Source: Syncephalis plumigaleata (taxonomy: Eukaryota > Zoopagomycota > Zoopagomycetes > Zoopagales > Piptocephalidaceae). Taken from it: a stretch of DNA of 56,303 nucleotides. The translations under genes were made by a program, and so were the position numbers. The notes beneath the pieces were generated by a model. That model saw only the letters and a program-made list of their open reading frames with translations, was not told the origin of the DNA and did not search any database. The stretch spans positions 1 through 56,303 of the forward strand of contig JAIXMF010000046.1 in assembly GCA_025201365.1 (NCBI GenBank), given 5' to 3'. This document shows, piece after piece, positions 22,143 to 33,954 of the stretch; the first letter of the stretch is position 1; every line of letters starts with the position of its first letter.

Positions 22143-23786
22143 TTATAGTTCACCATATTCTTGTATTACTAGCGTATGTTTGTCAGTGGAGCTAGATAGC
22201 ATGCCAAACATTGCATAATGAGACGATCTCCATTTCTTGCTTAGTGCTCCCAATTTGCGTGTTGTTTTCTTTGTATTAATGTCTACAAGCAATCGATTGT
22301 ATACACGATTATAACGTCCTGTAATAAAAACATAGATATTCCCGATAATATTTTTGCCGAAAATTACATCCGGTATTTGTAATATTTGATCGTCATGGTA
22401 GGTTAAGTCTGTCAATACTTTTCTTGGTCTGTAATCAAATGTTAAATATTTACATCCAGCCCTTAACAATGGGATAGGTATATGTCGGGCAGTCATAGTG
22501 TAGCAATTACGTGGAGTATGGCTTTGACCACTTGATCCTACATTATGTATTACGAATGGATTATAATGAGGATTACCACGTAAATTAAGAATCATATGTG
22601 AATCATATGAATGATGAGCAGATATTTTCATATCCGGCATCATTTCAGGTAGTTGAAACCAGCCACTTCGCAATTGTACAGCAGGATTATTACTCGAGAA
22701 CTGGTGTAATGCCCATTCAATACGACCCACATCATCGTCTTTGACTAGTCTTGCCGTGTATAGTATTGCTGTATCATTGGTTGTTTTATAGGAACGTATC
22801 GTACCCCATGTATCGTCAATGCTTCCTTGACACATGACACTGTTATCTATATCAAATACCATTATACCGGCTGAATTCATTAATGATTAGTACTAGTTAT
22901 ATGGCATCATTGCATAGCTATCATTCTTACAAATTGACAAGAATTTGTATGACTTTCGTGTTCCATGCACTAATAATGCCCATTTCCCCTCGATTGTCAT
23001 CACTCGATATTGTCCTGGAACATCGAATGTAGTGAAAACATCACCATGCTTGCGAGTAAGTATTTTTACATTATAGTGAGTATCACTTTTGATTGTACTA
23101 GAAGATACGGCTATGTAATGATCACCCAGGACATAATCATACCCAGCTTCATTAGCGCTACCCAGTGAAAGAAAGTTTAGCGATGTGGATAGCGTACTGT
23201 TACATACAATGTTGTTGCTTGATTTAAGGTTTGGATGTGGCAGATAATCTAAAACATAGCTATGACTTGATGTTTCGTCTGGATGATCTTGTTGTGCGAT
23301 AATTATCCGTTTATCTTTACCACATCTTCTATAACGTACTTCATCCTTGTCCTGTTCCATGTCGATATGCGTGGTCTTGCATCGTTTATATCGCCAATTA
23401 TTCTCGGTGCTCACTCGTCGACGATATGTGTTGTACCAGTCCACATTCTCTAGTAGATCGGCTCGTTTATCCGATGTACATGGATTGTTGACATCCGTGC
23501 GTATACACCATAATACGAATTCCATTTCTTTAACATAATAGGGTCCCGATAGGAAATCCCTATGGTATAGTGCTTGCCATAATAATCGGTCATTTCGAAT
23601 ACTGCTTTTTAATGAGCGACAACATGCTGATAAACGCACAAAATTTTTATAACTAAATAAATTACGGAAAGCACGTTGGTCATGAAATGGAAGAGTATTC
23701 AAACAAACTAGTAATCTACAAGACGAGTTGGAATTACTCGATACTTCAGCAGTAGTAGTAGTAATAATAGTAATAACAGTAGACAT
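22143..23786 (-). CDS. F-box protein, unknown substrate
   Basis: Two exons, 22931-23786 and 22143-22870, joined by a 60-nt intron (donor GTAAGA, branch TACTAAT, acceptor TTCAG); 527 residues. Without the intron the frame hits TAG and TAA, so the gene can look like two pieces; spliced, it reads straight through. Residues about 28-75 fit an F-box: NTLPFHDQRAFRNLFSYKNF, then CCRSL and LLWQALYHRDF. F-box proteins bring substrates to SCF ubiquitin ligases through Skp1. The rest is beta-strand-like, with recurring short strands and no recognisable WD or LRR signatures, perhaps a degenerate propeller. The CAND1 gene, which exchanges F-box modules on Cul1, lies 2.3 kb away but on the other strand; that is probably chance. 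Start ATG at 23786; the frame upstream opens only with a TTG. Confidence 0.7.
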
Positions 23787-23885
23787 AGTGGAATGGAATA
23801 AGAAAGACAATAAGGGGTAGAGAAATACGATGACGTTATTTTAATCAAGAACACACAAATAAAGCATACGTAAGCGTGGATAACA

Positions 23886-24236
23886 ATGAAGCATGGTGTT
23901 CAAGTATTTCTAATTGACGAGATATCCTACTGTCACTTGTCATGCCTTCTTAGGATGAGTACAATCTATAACAATATACTAATTCATTATTGTATTAGAT
24001 GCACACATCATAATTGTAAAGATGACATGAAAGGTAAAGGATTCGAGTATCATGTATGGAATCGGGATATGGCAGCATGTCTAACCTTTATTCAGATTAG
24101 TCTCAGTCTTCGCAATGGAAATGGTGTTCTAACACAACTACATCAAAGTGTCATTACTTCTAAGCGCTCAAGAAATGAAGGACAAGGACAACAACTTATT
24201 CGTGATGGTTATCGCTACTCACATCTAAATACGTAA
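23886..24236 (+). pseudogene. Decayed C-terminal fragment of a Fanzor nuclease
   Basis: 116-codon open stretch similar to the C-terminus of the complete Fanzor at 44901-47286. It keeps HGVQVFLIDE (full copy HGFKVFLIDE), then CTHHNC (full copy CTHQTC) and WNRDMAACLTFIQI (full copy WNRDMAACLNFIQI), so the RuvC-III aspartate is still there. All sequence before the KVFLIDE strand is gone, including RuvC-I, and the CCPAC half of the zinc ribbon is deleted. The intron of the full copy sits at the same place (before the AGA-TGC codons at the second cysteine pair), but its donor reads AGGATGAGTACAAT instead of AGGTAAGTACAAT, so it can no longer splice normally and happens to stay open. The acidic repeat of the full copy is absent. 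It lies between the F-box and HAUS1 genes. Expression of a short protein cannot be excluded. Confidence 0.75.
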
Positions 24237-24388
24237 GCTTTATTACCATAAATATTATTTATTAGTAAAAGCAACAGGTTAACTGCGTGTTAATTGGCTG
24301 GAAAGGTCCTGTAGAACCAATTATTATAAGCATCATCTCATGCTACTTTTTTGTTTACATTGACGTGTTTTTCCCTTTTTCCTTCGCT

Positions 24389-25845
24389 ATGATGGATGAT
24401 TCCAATAATGAATCGCAATCTTTATTAACTATGATTACCGAGAATGAAGCTACTACTTCACCATATGTCAATAACCACAATGAGGATAGTAGTCACGACG
24501 AGAGTAGCCTTGACGCACGTCTACTTGCTGCCTCTGACTTGACTTTTACATCAGTGGACGATTCCTTTCTGGCCAATCTAAGTGCTTCAGCAGCCACAGT
24601 ACAAACAGACGAGGCTGAATGGCAACAGGTAGATATAAGCATAGTTCAACCGGTACTAGCTATATGAGCAAATGCAAACACTATTATGGATAGATTATCG
24701 CATGGTTAAAGGATTTGTATGATACGCAAGAAGAGGTCGTTTTACCTAATGTCCCGCGTACATCTTATAATCTACGTACGCTACGTGCTTTGATGCAGCT
24801 AAATGAATTGCACGACAACGTTGCACGCATGATAATAAAAACAGGTCAACTTCATAATGATGAACTTTTACTGGAAGGTGCGTGTATTATTCGATCTAAC
24901 AATACATCCCGCCATTACTAATTCTATATCATTGCGTTGGCTAAAGTCAAACATATACACAAAACAATAGAGATGGCCACCGATATGGATTTAGACAAGC
25001 TTCCTCGCGATATTCGTATTCGTTTAGATTTGTTGGCACATCTTGCTTGTAGTTTAGGTTTGAGTGAATTAACACCAGGAAGGTGAGTAAGCTTTGTTCA
25101 TTCAGTATGATACCATATTTACAGTGCTGTTCACTAATTGTTGACATATAGTGTTACAGCAGCCATGTATGACCTAGTTAATGATGAATTTACCAGACGC
25201 TTACAACACGATAAATTAAAGGAACGATTAGACGCGATTCGAGATCAACGACGAGGATTATCGGTAAGATTAGCAAACATGCACTAGTAAGTAGATTGTC
25301 AAATGATAAATATATATATATATTTATGCTTATGTTCATTTGCTTATTTATTAGCCAGCATGAAATGGCAGATGTGTCGCGTGTAGATATGAAGCAACGA
25401 ATATTGGAGTGGCAGCAGAATACAGATGTACTACTACAGAAAGCGAACGAGTATGATACACGAACAGTACAACACAAGGCACGCTATGAAGCCACTGGTG
25501 TGTTAGCAGAGCAATTTGATATTAAAAGTATTACTGAACTGGAGAAGAGAGTGGAAGAGACGGAACAAAATTACAAGAAGATTACTCGACAACTTGATGC
25601 ATTCCATGCCTTACCACCGGTAAATAGTCATTATCATTGCGTATAACTTGATTACTTACTTGTATCTATTATTTAGGATTTGAATTTAGCGCAATTAAAG
25701 TTAATGGAAGCACGCGAACAACTTGTAAGTAATTGTTCAACTATTTACTTGATCTATCTCGTAATATTAACATGCTATTATATAGCGTATACTTCGTGAA
25801 CAGCGTGATGAATTATTATCCAGCATGGTGGATAGCTTGCAGTAA
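24389..25845 (+). CDS. HAUS1: HAUS augmin-like complex subunit 1
   Basis: Seven exons: 24389-24628, 24694-24877, 24971-25082, 25152-25263, 25359-25619, 25677-25724, 25786-25845; 338 residues, all joins in frame. The early motif IIAWLKDLYDTQEEVVLPNV followed by PRTSYNLRTL matches the HAUS1 start (WLKKIY ... NPRT). The middle and C-terminal parts are coiled coil, and the end, LDAFHALPPDLNLAQLKLME, then AREQLRILREQRDELL, fits the conserved HAUS1 tail (LDxxLDLxPNPSLAQxKIxEA). About 90 acidic, low-complexity residues precede the conserved part. Augmin recruits gamma-tubulin to existing microtubules to branch new ones in the spindle. Budding yeast lacks augmin, while some filamentous fungi have it. 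Start: first of two adjacent ATGs at 24389. Confidence 0.8.
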
Positions 25846-26095
25846 TTGTAATGTGTAATAAATCAATAGTTCTTCTTGTTAATAATCTACTCATATTCCG
25901 CCCCATTTCATTTACAATGACTCAATAATTATCCATGTATAAATGACGTATGCTTGTGTTTATGTGTGTCGTGTCACGCCTTTGACTTTTCTGTCGTCTT
26001 TCTTTACTACCGCTACTACTACCGCTACTGTCTTTCAACTTGTTCATCATAGTCACCATCGCTGTTCTTGAGTCTACTTGTCAATACTATCAAAG

Positions 26096-29000
26096 ATGTC
26101 GGGAATTGGCGAATTGTTAAGTAAAGTGCGTTGTAATCAAATAATATATTGTATCATATCAAAGAATAATAGCGTGTCTAATACTCTAGTGTTATACTGC
26201 ATAGATGGATTCGCATGATGCCGATATTCGGTTCATGGCGCTTAATGATCTACAGACTCAGTTGCAAAAGTCGAAAGATAAACTAGACGACGCGTTGGAA
26301 CGTAGACTGGTCGATGCAGTCCTGAAAATGGTACGCGACTCTAACGGAGAAGTTCAAAACTTGGCCGTACAATGGTAAGCAGTTTGATGGATATGGCCAG
26401 TCTATATAAAAGTACGAATACACTAATGCAACTGCACTTCCATCGATAATGATAATAATAATAACAGTCTAGGTGCTTTGGCGCGTAAAGTGCAAAACGT
26501 CCGACTACAAGACATGGTCGAGCAACTCTGCTATCTAGTAGCTCAAAAGGAACAAGCATCGCTACGAGAAGTGGCCAGCCTGGGATTAAAAGTGGTAGTG
26601 GTGGAGATCCCTCCAGGCACCGTTGAGGGTGCTTATTTGAGTAGTAAACTAGTACCAAAGCTATTAGTTCAATTAAATGATGTAAGCGGTATAACAGCAT
26701 ACAGCTATGATTACACTCCCATTCATACTCGTGTATTGCTATTTAGACGATGCTATCGGATGAAGCACATATGGATCAATTGGACTTATTAGCGGAGAGT
26801 CTCACTCGATTCGGTCATGTACTACAGCCGAATCAGCTAAGCGATGTTAAGCATGTAGTCCTTCCTATGCTTGACCATCAACGTGCTGCTATTCGTAAGC
26901 GTGCAACCACCGTCATTGGTAGGTAGAACGTGAATTTGGTCAACTAGCATGATAACCAATACAATATGTGATGATCATTAGGTAATTTGGCCAGACAAGC
27001 GAGCAATCAATTGTTCGATGAGATAACCGATCTGTTGAAACAAGAGTTGGCCGGTGGTCAGTCTCGCACTGAATCATCGCGTACGGCAGTGACATGTGTT
27101 AATGCAATCTGGTAATTACTTATTGATCTACTATTAACTAGTTAATTAATCATATATGTATATATATTATTGGATTAGCCGTAATAATCCACAGAAATTT
27201 AGTAAATACATGGATACATTCCTGCCACTCATTATTAAACACGCGCAAAAGGAGGAGGATGATGATTTGCGTGAACAATGTCTTCAAGTAAGCTATCTGA
27301 AATACAATAGAGAAGATCGCTAATTATCTACATGTATGCTTGTATATAAACAGACATTGGAAACATTTATACTACGCTGCCCATCCTTTATTAAAGGTCA
27401 CCTGGAGACTATTGTCAACCTATGCCTTGAACATATTACATATGATCCAAACTATGCAGCAGATGATAGTGAAGAGGAAGATAATAGCATGAATGGTGAT
27501 GATGATGCCGATGACGACGACGATGATGACTTTGATGATGATGATTACGATGAGTAAGTAATGATTACTATAGATGATAGTATATGCATACATGCATTTA
27601 TTTACCATACTACTACCATTCTTATTACAGTGATTATTCGGATGATGATGATAGTTCATGGAAAGTACGTCGTGCATCTGCCAAAACATTGGCCGGTTTG
27701 ATTGGCACTCGATCCGAGTGTCTACTCTATTTCTATGAAACTATTGCGCCCAAGCTTGTTACACGATTCAACGAACGAGAGGAGACAGTTAGAATAGAGG
27801 TGTTCCAAGCGTTTATCGGTCTATTGCGTCAAACGGCAGTGCATACAAGTCATCAGCCATCTACCGTGAACACATCGGATATGTTAACTGAGGACAGTGG
27901 TATAACGACGGATATCGCGTATGTACTAATGACAAATGGTGTGCCATATAATTATACTAATAATCTCTAATGCTATAGTAAAAGCCGCCAGCTACTTAAC
28001 CAGTTGACGCCACGTCTATGTCAACGACTCGTTAAACAAATGAATGGCAAGTCAAAGGCCACCACTATGGTGACACGTCAAACGGGATTCTCCCTGATGA
28101 CGCATCTCGTTCAAGCGTTAAATGAATCCAGCTTAACCGCCGAGCAACTCGGCCTGTTCGTCCCTATACTGACGGAAACACTCTCCTCCGGTGCTAGTGG
28201 CAATGAGCAATTATCGCAGCCACACCATGCCACCTCCAGCCAGCAATTAGGCAGTTCTGCGTCGAATCTAAAGATCGAAGCGATCACCTTCCTACGTCAA
28301 ATAGTACGTCATCTTCCGTTGTCTGTATTTAGCGTGTATCTGGATAAGCTTGTGCCTGCATTGTGCGCGGCCACCAATGATCGTTTCTACAAGATATCCG
28401 CCGAAGCACTTCGAGCATGCAATGACCTGGTAGTAGCCATTACTAAGGATACCGCAACATCTGCCTCGATTGAGGCCATCTTCCCGGTCATCCTACAGCA
28501 TGCACGTACACTCGATGCCGATCAAGAAGTACGCGAGAATGCCGTGAACACTCTTGGTATCATTTGCGCACGTGCCGGCCAATCCATTCCGCTGGCCGAT
28601 GCACTCGACGTGCTATTCGAACGATGCAATAACGAAGGAACACAAGTGGCAGCATTACGCGCCCTACGTACTATCGTACAAGCTGACGCGAATGCTCCTA
28701 CCGCCAACACCGGTACACATGTCGTTATTCAACAAGCCGTAGAGAAGGGAGTGCACGATATTGTTCGTCTAGTGCGTACTGGACGTCGTCCCACCAAGAT
28801 TGTTGCACTTTCCGCCATGATTTCATTTATTGAAGTGTAAGTGAACAAGCATAATAGGTCTTAATATCACCACTCATTTGCTACACTTAGATATGGCGAT
28901 GTTATTCCAAAGGATCAATACGTAGAACTCATTATGGCGTGTCGTACCCTGATTACCGATGACGATTTGCAACTACTCCCATTAGCATTGAATTGTGTAT

Positions 29001-31287
29001 CGATCATTATTAAACGGGATCGTAATTTCTACACACTTGTCAATAGTGATATTGCATCGAATATCTACAAATTGATATTGTCACCACTCGTGCAGGGTAG
29101 TGCGTTGGAGGCACTCGTGGACTATTACGTTGTTATGGCCAATGCCAATCCACAACAATCCACCGAGCTATTCGATCATCTATTCGCCCTTTGCACGTCT
29201 CAAGCACGCTCTACCGCAGCATCTGTATCGAAGCAGGTACGTAGCTATGATGCAGTAGTATATGCACTCGCAAACATTAACAAACTATCTTCAGGTTTAT
29301 ACAAATATTGCTCGATGTGCCGCTGTATGCTGCTTGCAAACAACAGAGCAAAAGAATAATGCCGTTGAGAAATTGATAAAGCAAGCTCAAGTACGTAATG
29401 CAATTTATTATTGACACATACATGCATTTGTATTAACCATACAATGTAGACCACATCTAGTCTAGAGTCTTTACGCTGTGCTTCTCTACAGACATTGGGT
29501 GAGATTGGACGTACGAGGTAGGTAGAAATAATCGAATCATACATGATGTGTGCAACAACATTATACTTACGATGATGTAGTGATCTGAGCAGTGATGAAC
29601 AATTGCACGCCAAGTTGCTCGAGCTACTACTCGATCCTTCAGAGGATATTAAATCGTCAGCATCGTTTGCTTTAGGTAAGAACTAGCTCTCTTTTTATTT
29701 ACTATTATTCCGTGGATAAACACGCACTCATTGACATGTTGCCAATATTAGGTAATCTGGCCGCGGGTAATGTCACACTTTACGTGCCATTACTCATTCA
29801 GGAAATAAAACTAAATGATAAGCGTCGCTATCTACTGCTAAATGCGCTGAAAGAGGTGAGCTAGGCTTATTGATCCAAGTAGAAATGATTCATCGCGCTA
29901 AACTCCTCATTAACAACAATAGACCATTTCACGCTATTCCTCCGATGATCACGCTCAATTGATGGATACGTATGCTGATGACATATGGTAAGTATGCACA
30001 TTGGTGTTTAAACTATACTAATAACAATATGGCTATTTGCTTGTCATAGGGCTTTACTATACGCCGAGAGCAATGTTGACGAGGAAACAGCAAAGAACGT
30101 GGTTGCCGAGTGTATTGGTCGGTTGACCCTGGCTAATCCAAGAAAATTCCTTCCCGAACTACAAACGCGAATCCATTCGGACTCTGCTCGTTCTCGTGCC
30201 GCATCCATTTCGGCGGTCAAGTTTACCTTCACCGGTGTGCAGTCGCGTGCCTATGACGATCTATTGCAGCCATTGCTAGTCGAGTTCTTGTCGTTAATGA
30301 AGGATGAAGAACTGGTATGTGTGTTTGTTTGTTTGCAAGCAACTAGTCAAGCATGACTGGTATGCCAATTACATTATAATTACGTTAACGAGTTACTTTG
30401 CTAGACGGTACGACATTTGTCGCTTACCACGCTCAATTCGGCGGTGCATAATAAGCCACAACTAGTACGCGATGTACTAGACCAATTATTGCCACTTCTC
30501 TATAAAGAAACGGCCATCCGAGTAAGTGAACGCCCTGTTTCCGGTATTTCTTCTTTGTATTAACCGTATTCCATATAATAGTCGGAACTCATTCATACCG
30601 TCGACATGGGTCCGTTCAAGTATCAAGTGGATGATGGATTAGATACGCGCAAGGTAAGTTGAACCCAGTAGTGCTACTATTCTTTTTCTTCTTCTCCCCT
30701 CTCCCATTCAGTTGGCTGACGAGAGTATAACAGGCCGCATACGAATGCATGTCTACCTTGCTAGAGTCGTGTGCAGACCGAGTAGACATACCCGTCTTCT
30801 TGGATCACATTATTCCCGCCTTGAGTGATCAGAATGATATTCGTGTTTTGGCCTATCTTATTCTGGCCAAATTGATCCGTATTGCTCCCACCGCAGTAAC
30901 ACAAAGTATGTAAAGCATAGCTACTATCATCCTAAGTAGGTAAAGGATTTGCTAACAAATGATGGTAAACATGATATGACAGGACTGGATGATATAGCCG
31001 ATCCATTGAAAGCCACCTTAACCCGAAAGTTAAAGGAAAACGCGGTGAAGCAGGAAGTGGAGAAGAACCGCGAACTTGTCCGATCTGCCTTGCGTGCATT
31101 GGCGGCATTAGCTACACTGCCCGATCATGCAACGGCGACAAAGTTCGACGCTTTACTACGTGAAACGCGATCAGGCCCGTTGGAGGCCGAGTTCCGTATT
31201 GCCACGCAGGAAACCGAGAACCGAGAACTATACCGTCTAGGCAGCGGTAATGCTCGTACAACTAATGATGATATGGACATTAGCTAA
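26096..31287 (+). CDS. CAND1: CAND1/TIP120 cullin-exchange factor
   Basis: Twenty exons: 26096-26125, 26205-26374, 26468-26681, 26747-26918, 26982-27111, 27179-27287, 27354-27553, 27631-27918, 27979-28836, 28891-29236, 29295-29390, 29450-29517, 29581-29675, 29752-29855, 29923-29987, 30050-30314, 30405-30521, 30582-30653, 30734-30905, 30983-31287; 1291 residues, all phases consistent. HEAT repeats fill the protein. Landmarks are the acidic loop before [15 protein letters not shown] (about 390-435), [18 protein letters not shown], and [20 protein letters not shown] with [12 protein letters not shown], all typical of CAND1. It binds unneddylated cullin-Rbx1 and swaps substrate receptors on SCF ligases. 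The last join uses the acceptor at 30981-30982; nearer AGs break the frame. AATAAA follows about 15 bp after the stop. Confidence 0.95.
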
Positions 31288-31739
31288 ATGCACAATGGCA
31301 ATAAACAATACGTGTAGTGTCAATCATGCATGCATGAGTAGTCAACATTAGTAGCAACTGCTTTATTCTAGAATTAATGACAACAAATGATAGGACATTG
31401 ATTGGTGCTAGTTGTAATGGCAACAAAGAATGCACGTCAACAACACTGGCAACAATAAATAAACGATGCCTTGACTGATAGTCTCAGACAAGAATGGTAA
31501 GCATAAGCAGAAAATCATCAAGTCTCCCCCCTTACAATGCACACACATCACCTTGTACTTGTGTTTTCATTCCATCATGACGGATGATCCAATTATAATC
31601 CCCTGACCCTATTATAAATAGGGTTTAGTTTGCAAACCATGGGTTAATAGAGTATATCATCGTATTCCCCGTTAGTCGACTATTGTAATTAACTAATTAA
31701 CTAATTAATATCTATTGCCTTAATATTGTCATCGTCCTA
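31288..31739. other. Intergenic, CAND1 3' flank and next promoter
   Basis: AT-rich; contains a perfect inverted repeat with a TATA-like centre at 31606-31624. No coding frame is supported. Confidence 0.55.
31606..31624. promoter_or_regulatory. 8-bp inverted repeat around a TATAAA core
   Basis: ACCCTATT, ATA, AATAGGGT: the arms are perfect complements and the centre contains TATAAA. It lies about 115 bp upstream of the ATG at 31740, so it could be that gene's TATA region or a dimer-binding site. Confidence 0.3.
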
Positions 31740-32450
31740 ATGGCTTGTAATACCACACAGACTAGAACAAGCAGTGAGACGTCAGTAGTGTTCAACATGG
31801 ACTACTGGACGAGTAAAGTGTCATTGTGGATCCCAATGCCTGTTGCCACGTTTCTACTTTGGTCTATGACTAGCATAATATCATTACTAGTACGAATCTA
31901 TCCTTCGTTGAAAGTGTTATGTCAAGTTCAGTCGAGACTTGATCAATATCAACAGGACCTGCTATCCGGTAGATCGCTTGTGGGAGTACGCTGGCAGCAA
32001 CTTTGGCTAGTCTACGGTAAAGTGCTACTGCCCAGATGGCTTCTCTCGACAGTATCTCCATCCAAACCTAAAGCTAAATCCACCAATGTGACTGCTAATC
32101 AATCGACGTATACTACAACGGAAGCACCGGTGGAACCAGCTAGAAACCAAATGTATCGACGTGCAATTGGTAAAGATATACAGCATCGCATTGATAGTCT
32201 AGATAATGGTCAGCATCGTGCATCGAGTGCAACGCATAGCGATAGTGATGAATCGGCGGCTTCAGTCCACTCCGAGTCGAGTGCATCCAGTTCTAGCATG
32301 GAAAGTGTTCCCACCTCGCCCAATGCTCTAGGATTGATAGCACTTAAGTCATCATCGAAGAAGCAAACATCGTCAAGGAATGGACACAGCGATAATGGCA
32401 AGAGAAGGAACAAAAAGAACAAAAAGAATATCAATCATCCCTGGCAATAA
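31740..32450 (+). CDS. Membrane-associated basic protein, unknown
   Basis: Single exon, 236 residues, family not recognised. Residues about 30-60 form a hydrophobic segment (PMPVATFLLWSMTSIISLLV), followed by an amphipathic region and a second weaker hydrophobic stretch with several Trp (QQLWLVYGKVLLPRWLL). The remaining C-terminal half is disordered: Ser/Asp-rich then strongly basic (GKRRNKKNKKN). One or two membrane-embedded hairpins with a cytosolic tail would fit an ER or lipid-droplet protein, but this is a guess. Single-exon structure, long frame and an upstream TATA-like palindrome support a real gene. Confidence 0.6.
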   Translation: MACNTTQTRTSSETSVVFNMDYWTSKVSLWIPMPVATFLLWSMTSIISLLVRIYPSLKVLCQVQSRLDQYQQDLLSGRSLVGVRWQQLWLVYGKVLLPRWLLSTVSPSKPKAKSTNVTANQSTYTTTEAPVEPARNQMYRRAIGKDIQHRIDSLDNGQHRASSATHSDSDESAASVHSESSASSSSMESVPTSPNALGLIALKSSSKKQTSSRNGHSDNGKRRNKKNKKNINHPWQ

Positions 32451-32958
32451 CTCATTCGTCTAGCTTTAATGTGTAATATGATGCTAGATGTAATTGTTTA
32501 CTTTATTTGGCTTTTTCCATCTTATTATAGTCTTTCTCCTCTTTGAAGGAAGGGATCGCTTATTAAGCGGTTGTCAATTACATGATCCGTTTTCTTATCT
32601 TAACCAAGGAAGCATGTCACCTAATATTCTTTTGTTACTTTATTGCTCATTAGCAATACTAATATCTTGATCCATACTGCTATTAATAAAATAAAACCAT
32701 TAATTCCATAATTATTTTACTTGGCAACGATCCACTATTAATTAATTAACTCGATTAGATTAGATTATTTGGCTATCTTATCGTCGTCTATTCATTCGTT
32801 TGGACCCAAAAAAACCCTGACAACATTAGCGTATATTAAGCGGGTACGAATTCCCGTCCACTTGGGTACATGGCTACTTTTTTGCGTCCCGGCAGGAACT
32901 CTTCATACTACAACATCTTCGCTCTTGTATCTTTAACCTGGTCATCATTAGTTGCAAC
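32451..32958. other. Intergenic, no gene seen
   Basis: AT-rich 3' flank of the gene on the left and promoter of the CAP gene on the right. Confidence 0.55.
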
Positions 32959-33622
32959 ATGTATACAACACGTAGCTGCCTCGTACTATTCTATCTTTAT
33001 TTGACATGTACACCATTGACACTAGCTAGATATTACATTAGAGAAAGCGTGGACAGATTCAACAACAGATTATTGCACTGTCTAATCAATGAGGAACGAG
33101 CAAGCCACGATCTACCACCGCTTTTAAGCAACAGGTAGGTTCAATCAGTAGAGTAGCGCTATATAGCATTGCGCACATCCCACTAAACACAAACACGCTT
33201 ATGTGTCATGAACATCAATACGCGCTAGTATATTGGATGTAGCCGCGGAACATCATAGTAAAGACCAGGCGAAACACCAGTTTCTCTCCCATGTGGGTTC
33301 GAATGGTTCATTGCCACCGGAACGTGCAGCCGCTGCAGCCGTCGATGCGGGCGATGATACCCCCAACTCTGTGTCAGAGAATGTGCTCTACGGCGCAGTA
33401 GACGAACAGCACGCCGTGCGTCTATGGATGGAGTCACCCGGTCATCGTAAGAATATACTAGACCCCGATGTAAAAGTCAGCGGTATTGGATTCGCTCGAC
33501 ATGACGGCATCAACTATGTGACGCAAATGTTCGCTCGCACCGGTAATGGTGTACCACTCTCGTGCATGAGCAATCATGACAATGACAATAATAGCAATAA
33601 TAGCAATGACGATGAGGAATAA
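32959..33622 (+). CDS. Secreted CAP/SCP (PR-1-like) protein
   Basis: Two exons, 32959-33134 and 33229-33622, phase 2 join; 189 residues. Residues 1-23 form a signal peptide. The CAP domain fits: helix 1 LLHCLINEERASHDLPPL, helix 2 LDVAAEHHSKDQ with the ligand His, SENVLYGA (the conserved S-E-N), AVRLWMESPGHRKNILDP (W-x2-S-x-x-H-x-x-x-I/N-I, second ligand His) and the C-terminal strand INYVTQMFA. Fungal CAP proteins are extracellular and some bind sterols or lipids. The protein ends in an Asn/Asp-rich tail (about 175-189) and has few cysteines, unlike plant PR-1. Confidence 0.88.
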
Positions 33623-33954
33623 AATATGTACATAGATGTTGCTCCGTTTCCAAATACAGGCTTTTTCCATGTGATACCAATGTGTATTAAATATCCGTGC
33701 TTATCAGCTAGTAAAAATTTTCATCAAGTTATACCTATCTAATTCCTTACATTCCACGAAAATATTATTGATTCATAGAATTCGCTACTACTTACTAGTA
33801 ATAATAGTAGTAGTAGTAATAGTAGCAGCAGCAGCAATAGCGAGCATATTGAATGTGTGACTAGCAGAATAGACGTGTGCATATTAATGTGCCCATTGCG
33901 CGTGTTTTCATGTGGATAGTCATATAACCTAGCGACAAGCGTATACTTTGCAAA
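33623..33954. other. Intergenic, no gene seen
   Basis: Contains a TAG/CAG triplet run near 33800-33840. No coding frame is supported. Confidence 0.55.

Noticed and set aside
22143-23786. F-box gene as a pseudogene or stop-codon readthrough case (in-frame TAG and TAA between two frames)
   Set aside because: Both stops lie inside a 60-nt intron with GTAAGA donor, TACTAAT branch site and CAG acceptor that joins in phase.
27450-27660. Asp/Glu-rich insertion in CAND1 as an anomaly
   Set aside because: An acidic loop just before the SWKVRR motif is a normal CAND1 feature.
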